A stretch of DNA of 35,196 bases, from the NCBI GenBank assembly GCA_027452125.1, contig DAIDGZ010000109.1, forward strand, positions 1 to 35,196, written 5' to 3'. Positions 1 through 8,763 of the stretch are shown one piece after another (the first letter of the stretch is position 1; every line of letters starts with the position of its first letter). The stretch is from Acidobacteriaceae bacterium. GTDB taxonomy: Bacteria; Acidobacteriota; Terriglobia; Terriglobales; Acidobacteriaceae. The position numbers and the translations under genes were made by a program. The notes beneath the pieces are model-generated. The model ran no database searches and was not told the DNA's origin. It saw only the letters and a program-made list of their open reading frames with translations.

Positions 1-162
1 GCCGGCGTCGAACGTATCGTCTACGAAGAGCGTTACGAAGATGCATTCGCCGTCGAACTCCTCGCCGAGGCGGGCGTCGCGTTGATGCAGAGTTTCCATG
101 GGCAGCGCTGGGGGGCTCCGCAGGGGAGCAACGCCATGAGGGTGGGGCGCTGCCGCGGATGA
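1..162 (+). CDS. C-terminal fragment of a probable dCMP/cytidine deaminase family protein
   Basis: The frame is open from base 1 to a TGA at 160-162, so the 5' part lies outside the window. The visible 53 residues begin AGVERIVYEERYED and continue into a LLAEAGV segment. This pattern (a turn leading into I-V-Y-x-E-x-Y, then an acidic helix and EAGV) resembles the C-terminal end of zinc-dependent deoxycytidylate deaminases (ComEB-like), which convert dCMP to dUMP for thymidylate synthesis in the cytoplasm. The zinc-binding HAE and PCxxC motifs would lie upstream and cannot be seen. About 20 residues after the match are Gly/Arg-rich and look unconserved. The family call is an inference from a short segment. 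Confidence 0.55.
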   Translation, partial: AGVERIVYEERYEDAFAVELLAEAGVALMQSFHGQRWGAPQGSNAMRVGRCRG

Positions 163-231
163 TTGCCGGGTGAGATGGGGGAGGAAACCGGCTTATTGTT
201 GTGCAGGTTGGTGTAGCTCTTTGTTTTTTTC

Positions 232-261
232 TTGACACTTTCTTGCGTTTCGCACTAGTGT
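232..261 (+). promoter_or_regulatory. Possible sigma-70 promoter upstream of the first Oar-like receptor
   Basis: A perfect TTGACA (232-237) is followed after 18 bases by TAGTGT (256-261), a weak -10. A second TTGACA occurs at 315-320 without a clear -10. The 163-603 stretch otherwise holds no gene I can support. The transcript would have a leader of more than 300 bases, so a different start site nearer the gene is possible. Confidence 0.3.
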
Positions 262-359
262 TTCGGATTAACAGCTAAGCGAAAAACTTCTCACGCTGCT
301 GTAAGAGCGCATTTTTGACAGTGGGGGATCGATATCGGCTATCAGCTTTTTGGGCCGCC

Positions 360-380
360 ATAAAACACTAAGTGCTTTAT
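360..380. promoter_or_regulatory. 21-bp palindrome, candidate operator for the first receptor gene
   Basis: The half-site ATAAAACACT (360-369) and its partner AGTGCTTTAT (371-380) are inverted around base 370, with nine of ten pairs matching. The site lies about 220 bases upstream of the receptor start in otherwise featureless DNA. Size and symmetry suit a dimeric repressor or activator. No regulator can be named from the sequence. Confidence 0.4.
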
Positions 381-603
381 TTGCAAGATGATTAAAGCTC
401 TTTGGCGAGGGGGTCTGCGCAAAAAGCGGAAGTGTAACCGTTAGGCAAGATGTGAAGAGTTCCGGGTTTGCACTTCAAGCCAGCCCAAAAACAGGATGAG
501 AGCGATTCAGGCAGCGAAGAGTGGCCGACCTGGACCAGCGGGCGGCACTGTACTTGGACGCAGAGCAACACTGCACGAACCGGATTTTCAGGAGATGATC
601 CGC

Positions 604-3600
604 ATGAAGAACTTAGCCAGTCGTTTCACGCAAGCATTCCCACGATGGAATGCACTCATTCTTGCCATGGCAGCGGTTGTGGGCCTGGCACTTGGCTGCC
701 CGTGCGCAAAGGCGCAGAGCGGCGCGGGCTCGATCCAGGGAACGGTACAGGATGCGACCCATGCGGTCATTCCCGGAGCCAGCATCACGGTGGTGAATAC
801 TGCCACCAACGTATCGCTCACCACTAAATCGAATGGGGTGGGCTTCTACCAGGTTCCGGGTCTGTTTACGGGGAACTACGCGGTGACGGTGACGGCGCCG
901 AACATGAAGACCTATAAGACAAGCATCCAACTGCTGGTGGCGCAGAACGGGATCATCAACCCGGTGATGACGGCCGGGGCGGTGACGCAGCAGGTGGAGG
1001 TGGCCGCGAGCAACGTGCAGTTGACGACCACGGATAACGGCACCATCTCTTCGACGCTGGAAAATGCGCGTATCAACCAGCTGCCGATGAACGGACGCAG
1101 CATTTTGACGCTGACCAGCGAGACGACGCCGGGCCTGGAGGGCGGCGGACGCGCGAATGGCCTGATGAGCGAGGCGTTGGAGTTTGTGGCGGATGGTGTG
1201 CCGCTGACGAACCGGCAGTTTGGCGGTACGAGCAGTGTGGCCAGCGCCATGCTGCCGGACCCGGATTCGGTGCAGGAAGTGCGTGTGGACAGCAGCACCA
1301 GTGCGCAATACACAGAGCCGGGCACGGTGGTGGTGACCACCAAGTCGGGCACGAATCAGCTGCATGGGGCACTGTTTGAGACGGCCCGCAACAATGCGAT
1401 CGGCATTGCCAAGGCCCGGCAGAATCCGAGCAACTTTGCCGCGCCGCACTATGTGCGCAACGAGTTTGGGCTTTCGGCGGGCGGTCCGATTGTGCTGCCC
1501 AAGGTCTACCATGGCAAGGACAAGTCTTTCTGGTTCCTCTCCTACGAGCGGTACTCGCTGTCGAGTGCGTCGAGCGAACTGGTGACGGTGCCGACGCCGG
1601 CGATGCGGCAGGGAGACTTCAGCGGGCTGACCAACAGCGCGGGCCTTTTGCAGGCGCTGTACGATCCGAGCACGACACAGGCCTCAGCCAACTGCGCTGC
1701 GAACGATACGGCCAAGAGTCCGGTTACGCCGAACCCTTATTGCCGCACCCAATTTCCCAACAACCAGATCCCCATCGGGCGAATTTCGCCGACGATGAAG
1801 ATCATCAACGACATCACGCCGCTACCCAACCTGGGAGAGAATCCGCTGGTGCACGCGAACCTGCAGGCGGTGAACCCGAACTTTACGGTGGTTCCGACGT
1901 GGACCTTCCGGCTGGATCATGCCTTCAACGAGAACAACCGGGCGTATCTGCGCTACACCAGCGTGCTGCAGGTGAATCACTCGCTGCGCAACTATCCTTC
2001 CAACACGCCGGCCTCGATCGCTGCGGATGGATTTCCGGATCAGGCCAGCGGCATGACCTATAACCCGGCGGCGACCTTTGCCGGGGCGGTTGGGTTTACG
2101 CATGTCTTCTCGCCGACGTTTTTCTCAGAGACGATTCTCAGCAACCAGTGGTTCAGCCAGCACAACTACGCGGGCGGCACACCGCTGGCGAACTTTGAAG
2201 CCAAGCTGGGACTGCCGAACAACTTCGGCGAACCGGGCTTTCCGAACTTCGGATCGAACCTGATCACGCCGTATGGCGGCACGCAGTTCATCTACGGGTT
2301 GAGCCAGATTGTGACCAATCTGGATGAGAACCTGACCAAGACGGTGGGCAAGCACCAGATGCTGTTTGGCGGGCGGTACCGCCATGAGCGGTTCGGCGAT
2401 CTTCCCGACGAGTCGGCGGATACGGTGAGCTTCTCGAGCCAGGCTACGGGCGTCTACGATACGACAACGACAAAGAACTACGGCAATCTGGCGAATACGG
2501 GCAATGTGAACGGCGATGCTTTTCTGGGAGCCGCCTCCGGCTACAGCGTTCACCTGCAGCCTGCGTACGAGCACTTCCACGATATGGAGTTCGACGCGTA
2601 CTACCAGGACAACTATCACGTATCCAGAGCGCTGACGCTGAACCTGGGACTGCGCTGGGAGGCGCATCCGGCGCCGTGGATGAAGGGCGGCACGGCAAAC
2701 ACGTTCGACATCAAGAACGATGCACTGGTGTACGCGAGTACGCCGGCGCAGCTGATTGCGAAGGGATTCACCACGCAGGCGATTGTGACCAACACGCAGA
2801 ACATCGGCGTGAAGTATGAGACGCCGGGGCAGGCGGGACTGCCGGACAAGCTGATGCGGGATTACAACCTGAACTTCAGTCCCCGTGTGGGCATCGCCTA
2901 CCAGCCCTTTGGCGGCAAGTATGGCACGGTGCTGCGCGGTGCGTACGGACGCTATATTTATCCGGTGCCGACGCGGTCGGCTGTTGCCCAGGAGCAGAGG
3001 CAAACGCCCCTGACGGCTGCCTACTCGATCAGCTACACCGCGGCCAACCAGTCGCCGGACGGCATCCAGAACTACCTGTTGCGTCATCCGCAGCCGGTGA
3101 TTATGGGTGTGAACAGCTCGAACGTGGTGGACAGCACCTCAACGACGGCGCTTCTGCCGGGGTTGGGCTACACGTTTGCCAGTCCGGTGATGCCGCCCGA
3201 CTTTGTGACGGAGGCGAACTTCACCGTTGAGCAGCCTCTGAAGGGCAACTCGGTACTGCGGGTTACCTATCTCTACACTCACGGCACGAACCTCGACCAG
3301 CAGTTCTACTTCAATGCCCATCCCTCGACGTTTACGTGGGAGGTGCAGACGGGCACAGTGACGCCGACGGGCAGCACGATTGGCCAGTCCGACTATGCGG
3401 CGACGGGAACCGGGCCGTACGACAAGGTGACCTGGGGCAGCGGCATGACAGAGATCCAGAAGACCGGCTTCTCGAACGACAACGCGCTACAGGTGAACTA
3501 TCAGCGGCTGTATCACCGCGGGGTGGCTTACCAGATCAGCTATGTGTGGTCGAAGCCTTTCCGCGTAGGCGGCAACACCTTCCGTGATGCCGAGATCCAG

Positions 3601-4527
3601 ACGGCTGCTGCGTATGGAGACTCGGGTATCGGCACGTGGCAGATTCCGACGGGCTCAGTGGGAACCGTCGGTCCCTATCGCATGCCGCCGGCGCGGCCCG
3701 CGGGTGTAGCGCCGTATGGCTTCTGGCGCGGACTGAATCGCTGGGCGAACTATTCGGTTGATCCGGCGATTCCGTTCCATCACGTCAACTTCAATGGGAT
3801 TTACGATTTGCCCTTTGGCAGAGGCAAGCGCTTCCTGGGCAATGCCAACCGGTTCCTGAACGAGATCGTGGGTGGTTTCCAACTGGCGGGCGACGGGAGC
3901 GTCGTTTCGCAAACCCTGATGCTGACACAAGCGACCAGCACCAGCACGCCCACGGTCGATTGGGGTCCGATCAATCCGCTGAAGACCTACAAGCACAAGG
4001 CGAAGATCACGGATTGCACCAGCGGCGTTTGCCTGCCGGCGTATGAATGGTTCAACGGCTACTGGGCTCCGTCGGTGGTCAACTCCACCTGCAACGGCAT
4101 CAGCGGCCTGCCCTCCGACTGGCAGCCTTATCAGCAGCCGATCGATACCAACTACAACCCCACCGCGGCCTGCGGCAAGGCGCAGGATCCGAACTACAAC
4201 ACCAACAACATCCAGGTGAATCTGGCCAACGGAACCACCTCGAAGACCGGCTTTGCGCCTAACGGAAGCTTGACCGAGGCGTTGTTCAGCAGTAGTCCGT
4301 GGGCACACGCCTACATTCGTGGGCCGTTCAACTACACCATCGATCTGTCGATGTTCAAGGTGTTTCCGATTACGGAGAGCACCAGCCTGCGCTTCAACGT
4401 AGATGCATTCAATGCGCTGAACATGCAGGGATACAACAACCCCAGCTCGATCACGGGCGAGCAGTTGTTGACCTCGTCGCACAACACGCCGCGGCAGCTC
4501 CAGTTCACGCTGCGGCTGCAGTTCTAG
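604..4527 (+). CDS. Oar-like TonB-dependent receptor with carboxypeptidase-regulatory-like domain
   Basis: This outer-membrane protein has 1307 residues. The frame is open from 496, but the ATG at 604 is preferred: AGGAG at 590-594 sits nine bases upstream and the product then begins with a signal peptide (MKNLASRF, a hydrophobic stretch at about 17-31, cleavage near AKAQS at 35-39). Residues about 43-118 form a CarboxypepD_reg-like beta-sandwich (GSIQGTVQDATHAVIPGA), about 150-290 a plug-like region, and the rest a very large barrel ending in LRLQF with the terminal aromatic typical of outer-membrane barrels. Known acidobacterial proteins of this type are presumed to import large substrates, often glycans or peptides, using TonB energy. 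No SusD homologue lies nearby. A strong terminator follows. The substrate cannot be deduced. Confidence 0.9.
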   Translation: MKNLASRFTQAFPRWNALILAMAAVVGLALGCPCAKAQSGAGSIQGTVQDATHAVIPGASITVVNTATNVSLTTKSNGVGFYQVPGLFTGNYAVTVTAPNMKTYKTSIQLLVAQNGIINPVMTAGAVTQQVEVAASNVQLTTTDNGTISSTLENARINQLPMNGRSILTLTSETTPGLEGGGRANGLMSEALEFVADGVPLTNRQFGGTSSVASAMLPDPDSVQEVRVDSSTSAQYTEPGTVVVTTKSGTNQLHGALFETARNNAIGIAKARQNPSNFAAPHYVRNEFGLSAGGPIVLPKVYHGKDKSFWFLSYERYSLSSASSELVTVPTPAMRQGDFSGLTNSAGLLQALYDPSTTQASANCAANDTAKSPVTPNPYCRTQFPNNQIPIGRISPTMKIINDITPLPNLGENPLVHANLQAVNPNFTVVPTWTFRLDHAFNENNRAYLRYTSVLQVNHSLRNYPSNTPASIAADGFPDQASGMTYNPAATFAGAVGFTHVFSPTFFSETILSNQWFSQHNYAGGTPLANFEAKLGLPNNFGEPGFPNFGSNLITPYGGTQFIYGLSQIVTNLDENLTKTVGKHQMLFGGRYRHERFGDLPDESADTVSFSSQATGVYDTTTTKNYGNLANTGNVNGDAFLGAASGYSVHLQPAYEHFHDMEFDAYYQDNYHVSRALTLNLGLRWEAHPAPWMKGGTANTFDIKNDALVYASTPAQLIAKGFTTQAIVTNTQNIGVKYETPGQAGLPDKLMRDYNLNFSPRVGIAYQPFGGKYGTVLRGAYGRYIYPVPTRSAVAQEQRQTPLTAAYSISYTAANQSPDGIQNYLLRHPQPVIMGVNSSNVVDSTSTTALLPGLGYTFASPVMPPDFVTEANFTVEQPLKGNSVLRVTYLYTHGTNLDQQFYFNAHPSTFTWEVQTGTVTPTGSTIGQSDYAATGTGPYDKVTWGSGMTEIQKTGFSNDNALQVNYQRLYHRGVAYQISYVWSKPFRVGGNTFRDAEIQTAAAYGDSGIGTWQIPTGSVGTVGPYRMPPARPAGVAPYGFWRGLNRWANYSVDPAIPFHHVNFNGIYDLPFGRGKRFLGNANRFLNEIVGGFQLAGDGSVVSQTLMLTQATSTSTPTVDWGPINPLKTYKHKAKITDCTSGVCLPAYEWFNGYWAPSVVNSTCNGISGLPSDWQPYQQPIDTNYNPTAACGKAQDPNYNTNNIQVNLANGTTSKTGFAPNGSLTEALFSSSPWAHAYIRGPFNYTIDLSMFKVFPITESTSLRFNVDAFNALNMQGYNNPSSITGEQLLTSSHNTPRQLQFTLRLQF

Positions 4528-4568
4528 GCCAAACCAAAGCTGGCGCACGCGCCAGCCGGAACGCAGCA

Positions 4569-4604
4569 GGCCCCGACCGGGAATCCGGTCGGGGCTGTTT
4601 TTTT
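4569..4604 (+). terminator. Rho-independent terminator after the first receptor
   Basis: CCCCGACCGG (4571-4580) and CCGGTCGGGG (4585-4594) form a perfect 10-bp stem around the tetraloop GAAT, extended by one G-C pair, and a run of T follows at 4598-4604. It lies 40 bases after the receptor stop and before the end of the convergent yceI-like gene. Confidence 0.9.
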
Positions 4605-4634
4605 GGTGGTAGGACGGAGTCTGACGGGCGGTGG

Positions 4635-5174
4635 TTACTGGGCCTGGATGAACTGGATGTCGAGGGTGATGGTGACGTCTTCACCGACGAGGACGCCGCC
4701 GGTCTCGAGGGCCGCGTTCCAGGTGAGGCCGAAGTCCTTGCGGTTGATTTTGGCGGTTGCGGAGAGGCCGATGCGAGTGTTGCCCCAGGGGTCCTTGCCG
4801 GGGGCGCTGGGGCCTTCGACGGCGAAGACCACGGGCCGTGTGACGCCGTGCATGGTGAGGTTGCCGGTAACGGCGAGTTCGTCGTCGCCCTTGCGCTCGA
4901 CCAGGGTGGACTGGAAGGCGAGGGCGGGGAACTGGGCGGCATCTAAGAAGTCGGCGCTTTTGAGGTGGGCGTCGCGCTGTTCGTCGCCGGTGCTGAGGGT
5001 GGCGACGGGGATGGTGGCGTGGATGGTGGAGGCGGCGATGTCGGCGGAGTTGAGGGCGAGCCGGCCTTCGATGCCGGTGAACTTGCCTTTTACGTTCGAG
5101 ATCATCATGTGTTTGACCTTGAACTCGGCGGCGGAGTGGGCGGGGTCGATGGTCCAGGTGGTGCTGGGGGTCAT
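4635..5174 (-). CDS. YceI-family lipid-binding-like protein
   Basis: The product has 179 residues. An upstream in-frame ATG exists at 5192, but the AAAGGAGA immediately downstream of it is a good ribosome-binding site for the ATG at 5174, giving MTPSTTWTIDPAHS. The opening W-x-I-D-x-x-H-S, the VKHMMISNVKGKF segment, and the later AVTGNLTMHGVTRPV and INRKDFGL motifs are hallmarks of the YceI fold, a lipocalin-like barrel that binds polyisoprenoids or other amphiphiles. No signal peptide is visible, so a cytoplasmic location is likely, unlike E. coli YceI. The gene is transcribed alone, convergent with the receptor. A 24-bp palindrome lies about 40 bases upstream of its start and suggests regulation by a dimeric repressor. 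Confidence 0.9.
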   Translation of the reverse strand: MTPSTTWTIDPAHSAAEFKVKHMMISNVKGKFTGIEGRLALNSADIAASTIHATIPVATLSTGDEQRDAHLKSADFLDAAQFPALAFQSTLVERKGDDELAVTGNLTMHGVTRPVVFAVEGPSAPGKDPWGNTRIGLSATAKINRKDFGLTWNAALETGGVLVGEDVTITLDIQFIQAQ

Positions 5175-5211
5175 GGGTAAATCTCCTTTCACTTAGTTGG
5201 ATGCGCGGGGG

Positions 5212-5235
5212 AAATATTCGTTGCAACAAGTATTT
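5212..5235. promoter_or_regulatory. 24-bp palindrome upstream of yceI-like gene
   Basis: Half-site AAATATTCGTTG (5212-5223) and CAACAAGTATTT (5224-5235) are inverted with ten of twelve pairs matching; the core GTTGCAAC is perfect. The centre lies about 50 bases upstream of the yceI-like ATG at 5174, where an operator would overlap the promoter. The binding protein is not identifiable. MarR-type regulators often control yceI-like genes, but none is encoded here. Confidence 0.55.
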
Positions 5236-5266
5236 TATTGGACGAGGGAAGGGAGGCGGCAGGATC

Positions 5267-5346
5267 GCGAGTCAGCAAGTTAGCAAGTTAGCAGATTAGC
5301 AGGTTTGCGAGTTTGCGAGTTGGCGATTCAGCGAGTTAGCAAGTGT
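5267..5346. repeat. Ten-unit tandem array of an imperfect 8-bp repeat (consensus GCRAGTTA)
   Basis: Ten consecutive octamers without any slip of the 8-base period: GCGAGTCA, GCAAGTTA, GCAAGTTA, GCAGATTA, GCAGGTTT, GCGAGTTT, GCGAGTTG, GCGATTCA, GCGAGTTA, GCAAGTGT. The array lies in the divergent gap between the yceI-like and sugar transferase genes. A second array with the same consensus occurs at 19422-19485. Confidence 0.85.
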
Positions 5347-5482
5347 GCGGGATGGCTGGGGGCTTTGAGGGAAATCTGCAGAAATGTGGATGGAGGCGCA
5401 TCTTTTTCGAGCCTGCCGGGTTTCATTCTGGGAACACGCGCTATTTTGGATGTCGCATGGGGACTTTTTCATACGGTCCTCA

Positions 5483-5511
5483 CTGACGGCGGGGTTGAAT
5501 GGGGATACACT
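5483..5511 (+). promoter_or_regulatory. Possible promoter of the sugar transferase gene
   Basis: CTGACG (5483-5488) and TACACT (5506-5511) are separated by 17 bases, each matching four of six consensus positions. Transcription would start near 5518 and give a leader of about 100 bases. Confidence 0.35.
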
Positions 5512-5618
5512 CTTAACGAGTTTCCGCACACGACTGTTTCGCCAGGGCTTGGAGGCTAAGTCCGTATCCAGGTTCGCGTTAGCGTCTATTGAATTTTGTT
5601 TGATAAGGGTCGCGCACA

Positions 5619-6440
<822 letters not shown>

Positions 6441-6588
6441 GTGTGTTGCCGGATATTGATGAGGGGCGGGGAGCTTCCGAACCGGGGCGGATGGTGGGAG
6501 AGGAAATCTCTTCTTGACCAGAAGTTCTTCTTCGTGAAAAAGTTATACTGCGATTTAGAAGTCTGACAACTAAACGGATCACTCTACC

Positions 6589-7596
6589 TTGAATCGTCCT
6601 CCTCGCATGAACGATGTCGCGAAGCTGGCTGGGGTCGGCACCATGACTGTCTCCCGGGTGCTGAGCGGGAGTGTGCGCGTCAGCGAGGAGACAGCCAAGC
6701 GGGTCCACGAAGCGATCGCGAAGCTGAACTACCGTCCCAATGAGGTGGCACGGGCGCTGCGGGAGCGGCACTCGCGGCAGATCGGGATTCTGGTGCCGAA
6801 TCTGCTGGACCCGTTCTTTGCCATCTGTGCCCACACCATCAGCGAGACGGCGAATGAGCATGGCTACTCGGTGATTATTGCCACGCATGCCGCGGACGCC
6901 GACAAGGAGTTTACCGAGGCGAGCCGGATGCTGCGGCGGCAGGTGGAGGGGCTGATTGTGATTCCCGCCGATGAGGGACCGTCACGGATTACGCCGGCGG
7001 AGTTTCGCAACCTGCCAGTGGTGACGCTGGACCGGCCAATTGAGGGAAGTCCCTACGATACGGTGGTGGTGGAGAACAAGTTTGGCGCGCAACTGGGCGT
7101 GAATCACCTGATCGAGCATGGCCACAAGCGGATTGCATTTTTCGGCCTTTCGCGCACGATGCACACCATCAAGCTGCGCTATGAGGGCTATCGCGAGGCG
7201 ATGCGGCATGCGGGGCTGCAGACCGAGGCTTACTACGGGAACGGGACCCAGGAAGAGATGCTGACGGCGATCCAGAGCATCTTTGCGGGCAAGACTCCGC
7301 CGACCGCGATTTTCTGCAGCAATAACCTGATTGCGCGGAATGCGTTTCATGCGTTGAGCTATATGCAGATCAAGATTCCGGAGACGGTGGCTCTGGTGGG
7401 ATTTGACGATTTCGAGACCGCCAATATTCTGAATCCGGCGCTGACGGTGGTGCGGCAGCCGATTACGGAGATGGCGCGGATTGGGGCCACACTGCTGTTT
7501 TCCCAACTGCGCAGCAAAGAGACGGCTGTGCAGGGCAAGACTACGGTGCTGCCGGTGGAACTGGTGGTACGCGACTCCTGCGGGACGCACCCCTAA
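6589..7596 (+). CDS. LacI-family transcriptional regulator
   Basis: The 335-residue product has the family's usual length and layout. Residues about 8-28 form the helix-turn-helix (MNDVAKLAGVGTMTVSRVLS), about 47-58 the hinge (NYRPNEVARALR), and from 64 (IGILVPNLLDPFF) a periplasmic-binding-protein-like effector domain with VALVGFDDFE near the end. The first start is TTG at 6589 without a clear ribosome-binding site; ATG at 6607 is the alternative but would remove six residues that are common in the family. A TATACT hexamer at 6544-6549 may be its -10. LacI proteins usually bind a sugar and repress sugar-use genes. Nearby candidates are the isomerase-like gene, the second receptor and the GH1 pair, but no convincing shared operator was found. 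Confidence 0.93.
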   Translation: MNRPPRMNDVAKLAGVGTMTVSRVLSGSVRVSEETAKRVHEAIAKLNYRPNEVARALRERHSRQIGILVPNLLDPFFAICAHTISETANEHGYSVIIATHAADADKEFTEASRMLRRQVEGLIVIPADEGPSRITPAEFRNLPVVTLDRPIEGSPYDTVVVENKFGAQLGVNHLIEHGHKRIAFFGLSRTMHTIKLRYEGYREAMRHAGLQTEAYYGNGTQEEMLTAIQSIFAGKTPPTAIFCSNNLIARNAFHALSYMQIKIPETVALVGFDDFETANILNPALTVVRQPITEMARIGATLLFSQLRSKETAVQGKTTVLPVELVVRDSCGTHP

Positions 7597-7633
7597 AAAA
7601 CAGCCCGGCGCGCACAGGATGCAGACGCCGGGC
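7595..7633 (-). terminator. Rho-independent terminator for the isomerase-like gene (minus strand)
   Basis: GCCCGGCG (7603-7610) pairs with CGCCGGGC (7626-7633). On the minus strand the hairpin is followed by a T tract (the A run at 7595-7600), so it ends the leftward transcript. It overlaps the stop of the convergent lacI-type gene and may also halt that transcript weakly. Confidence 0.75.
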
Positions 7634-7656
7634 GATGTTCCTGAGAATCGCTGAGG

Positions 7657-8631
7657 TTATGCCGTCAGGCAGCCAGCGGCTTCCAGGTCCTTCTTCATTC
7701 CAGCCCAACTGATGCGCGTGGACTGCTCGGGCGTGCCGCCGCCGTGCCAGTGCGTCTCCAGGCTGACGGCTTCGCGGAAGCCGGCCTGCTTGAGGGCGCG
7801 GAACTGCGCGGTCCAGTCGATGTAACCCTTGTCGACGGGGGACCAGACGAGCTTACCCTCGGCGTTCTTGATGGTGTTCTTGACGTGGCAGTGGTGGATG
7901 CGGTGTTTGGGGAGCATCTCCCATGCGGTGGGGAAGGCGTCGAGTTCGCCGCGCATGACGGCGTTGCCGGGATCCCAGTTGAGGGCGAGGTGCGGGGTCG
8001 GGATGGCGTTGAGGGTTGCGGCAGCCTCGCGGCCAGTGGCGGTGTTACAGGCGGGCTCGTTTTCGAGGACGAGGGTGAGGCCGTGCTTGCCGCAGGTATC
8101 GGCGGCCTCGCGGAGCTTGTCATTGATAGCGGCGCGATAGGGCTTGACGTCGTCGAGGCGCCAGAAGTCGAAGCAGCGAATCTTGTCAGTGCCGAACTCC
8201 TTGGCCATGGCGATGCAGCGCTCGAGGATGGCGTCCTGCTGCTTGAAGGTGGTTTCGGCGGCGAGGTGCAGGTCGGCCTTGGAGCCGAATTTGGACTTGG
8301 GCGCGCCGGGCCAGTCGGTCTTGAAGAGCGGGCTGCCGATGTCGGTCACCTTGAGCTTGTATTTGGCAAGAATCTTTTTGGACTCCGCGACCTGATCGGG
8401 GCTGAGGCTATCGATATTGGTGCGCCACATGGAGCGGAGTTCGATCCAGCCCATGCCGAAGTCGTGCGCGGCGACGTAGCAGGCGTGGTCGAAGTCGGAG
8501 GTGATTTCGTCGTTGATGACGGCAACGCGGAAGGGTGAGTTGAACTCGGCGAAGGCAAAGCGGGGCTGCGCCGCGAGGGTGGCGCCGAGGGCAGATGCGC
8601 CCGCGAGAAAGCTTCTTCTGGAAACACTCAT
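7657..8631 (-). CDS. Tat-exported sugar phosphate isomerase/epimerase-like TIM-barrel protein
   Basis: The 324-residue product starts at the ATG at 8631, with AAAGGAA about nine bases upstream; in-frame sequence further out lacks a ribosome-binding site. The N-terminus MSVSRRSFLAGASALGATLA is a twin-arginine signal, with cleavage probably after AFA at 26-28. The mature part resembles the xylose-isomerase-like/AP-endonuclease-2 TIM barrel: LVLENE, LNWDPGN, HCHVKN and SLETHW are the places where the family carries its metal-binding Glu, Asp, His and Glu. Members isomerise or epimerise sugars or polyols, usually in the cytoplasm; a Tat signal implies the metalloenzyme folds and loads metal before export. 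It follows the second receptor on the same strand, with a terminator-like hairpin between them. The exact substrate is unknown. Confidence 0.85.
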   Translation of the reverse strand: MSVSRRSFLAGASALGATLAAQPRFAFAEFNSPFRVAVINDEITSDFDHACYVAAHDFGMGWIELRSMWRTNIDSLSPDQVAESKKILAKYKLKVTDIGSPLFKTDWPGAPKSKFGSKADLHLAAETTFKQQDAILERCIAMAKEFGTDKIRCFDFWRLDDVKPYRAAINDKLREAADTCGKHGLTLVLENEPACNTATGREAAATLNAIPTPHLALNWDPGNAVMRGELDAFPTAWEMLPKHRIHHCHVKNTIKNAEGKLVWSPVDKGYIDWTAQFRALKQAGFREAVSLETHWHGGGTPEQSTRISWAGMKKDLEAAGCLTA

Positions 8632-8700
8632 TGGAGGCAATTCCTTTCGGTAGGCGAGTTGGCCTGGTTCATCGAGCAGAGCCATTGTAAAACCCCAAGG

Positions 8701-8733
8701 AAAAGCCGGTCACCGCGAGGAGCGATGACCGGC
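8701..8733 (-). terminator. Probable terminator after the second receptor (minus strand)
   Basis: GCCGGTCA (8705-8712) pairs with TGACCGGC (8726-8733); on the minus strand CTTTTCCTT follows the stem. It lies 30 bases after the receptor stop and before the isomerase-like gene. The T tract is interrupted, so partial read-through is plausible. Confidence 0.6.
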
Positions 8734-8763
8734 CTGTGAAGTGCGGTGTAATAACAGCCCGGA

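Noticed and set aside
496-603. An upstream start for the first receptor at 496
   Set aside because: It would place 36 non-hydrophobic residues before the signal peptide; AGGAG is correctly spaced only for the ATG at 604.
5267-5346. CRISPR interpretation of the octamer arrays
   Set aside because: Units are 8 bases and contiguous with no spacers, and no cas genes are present.
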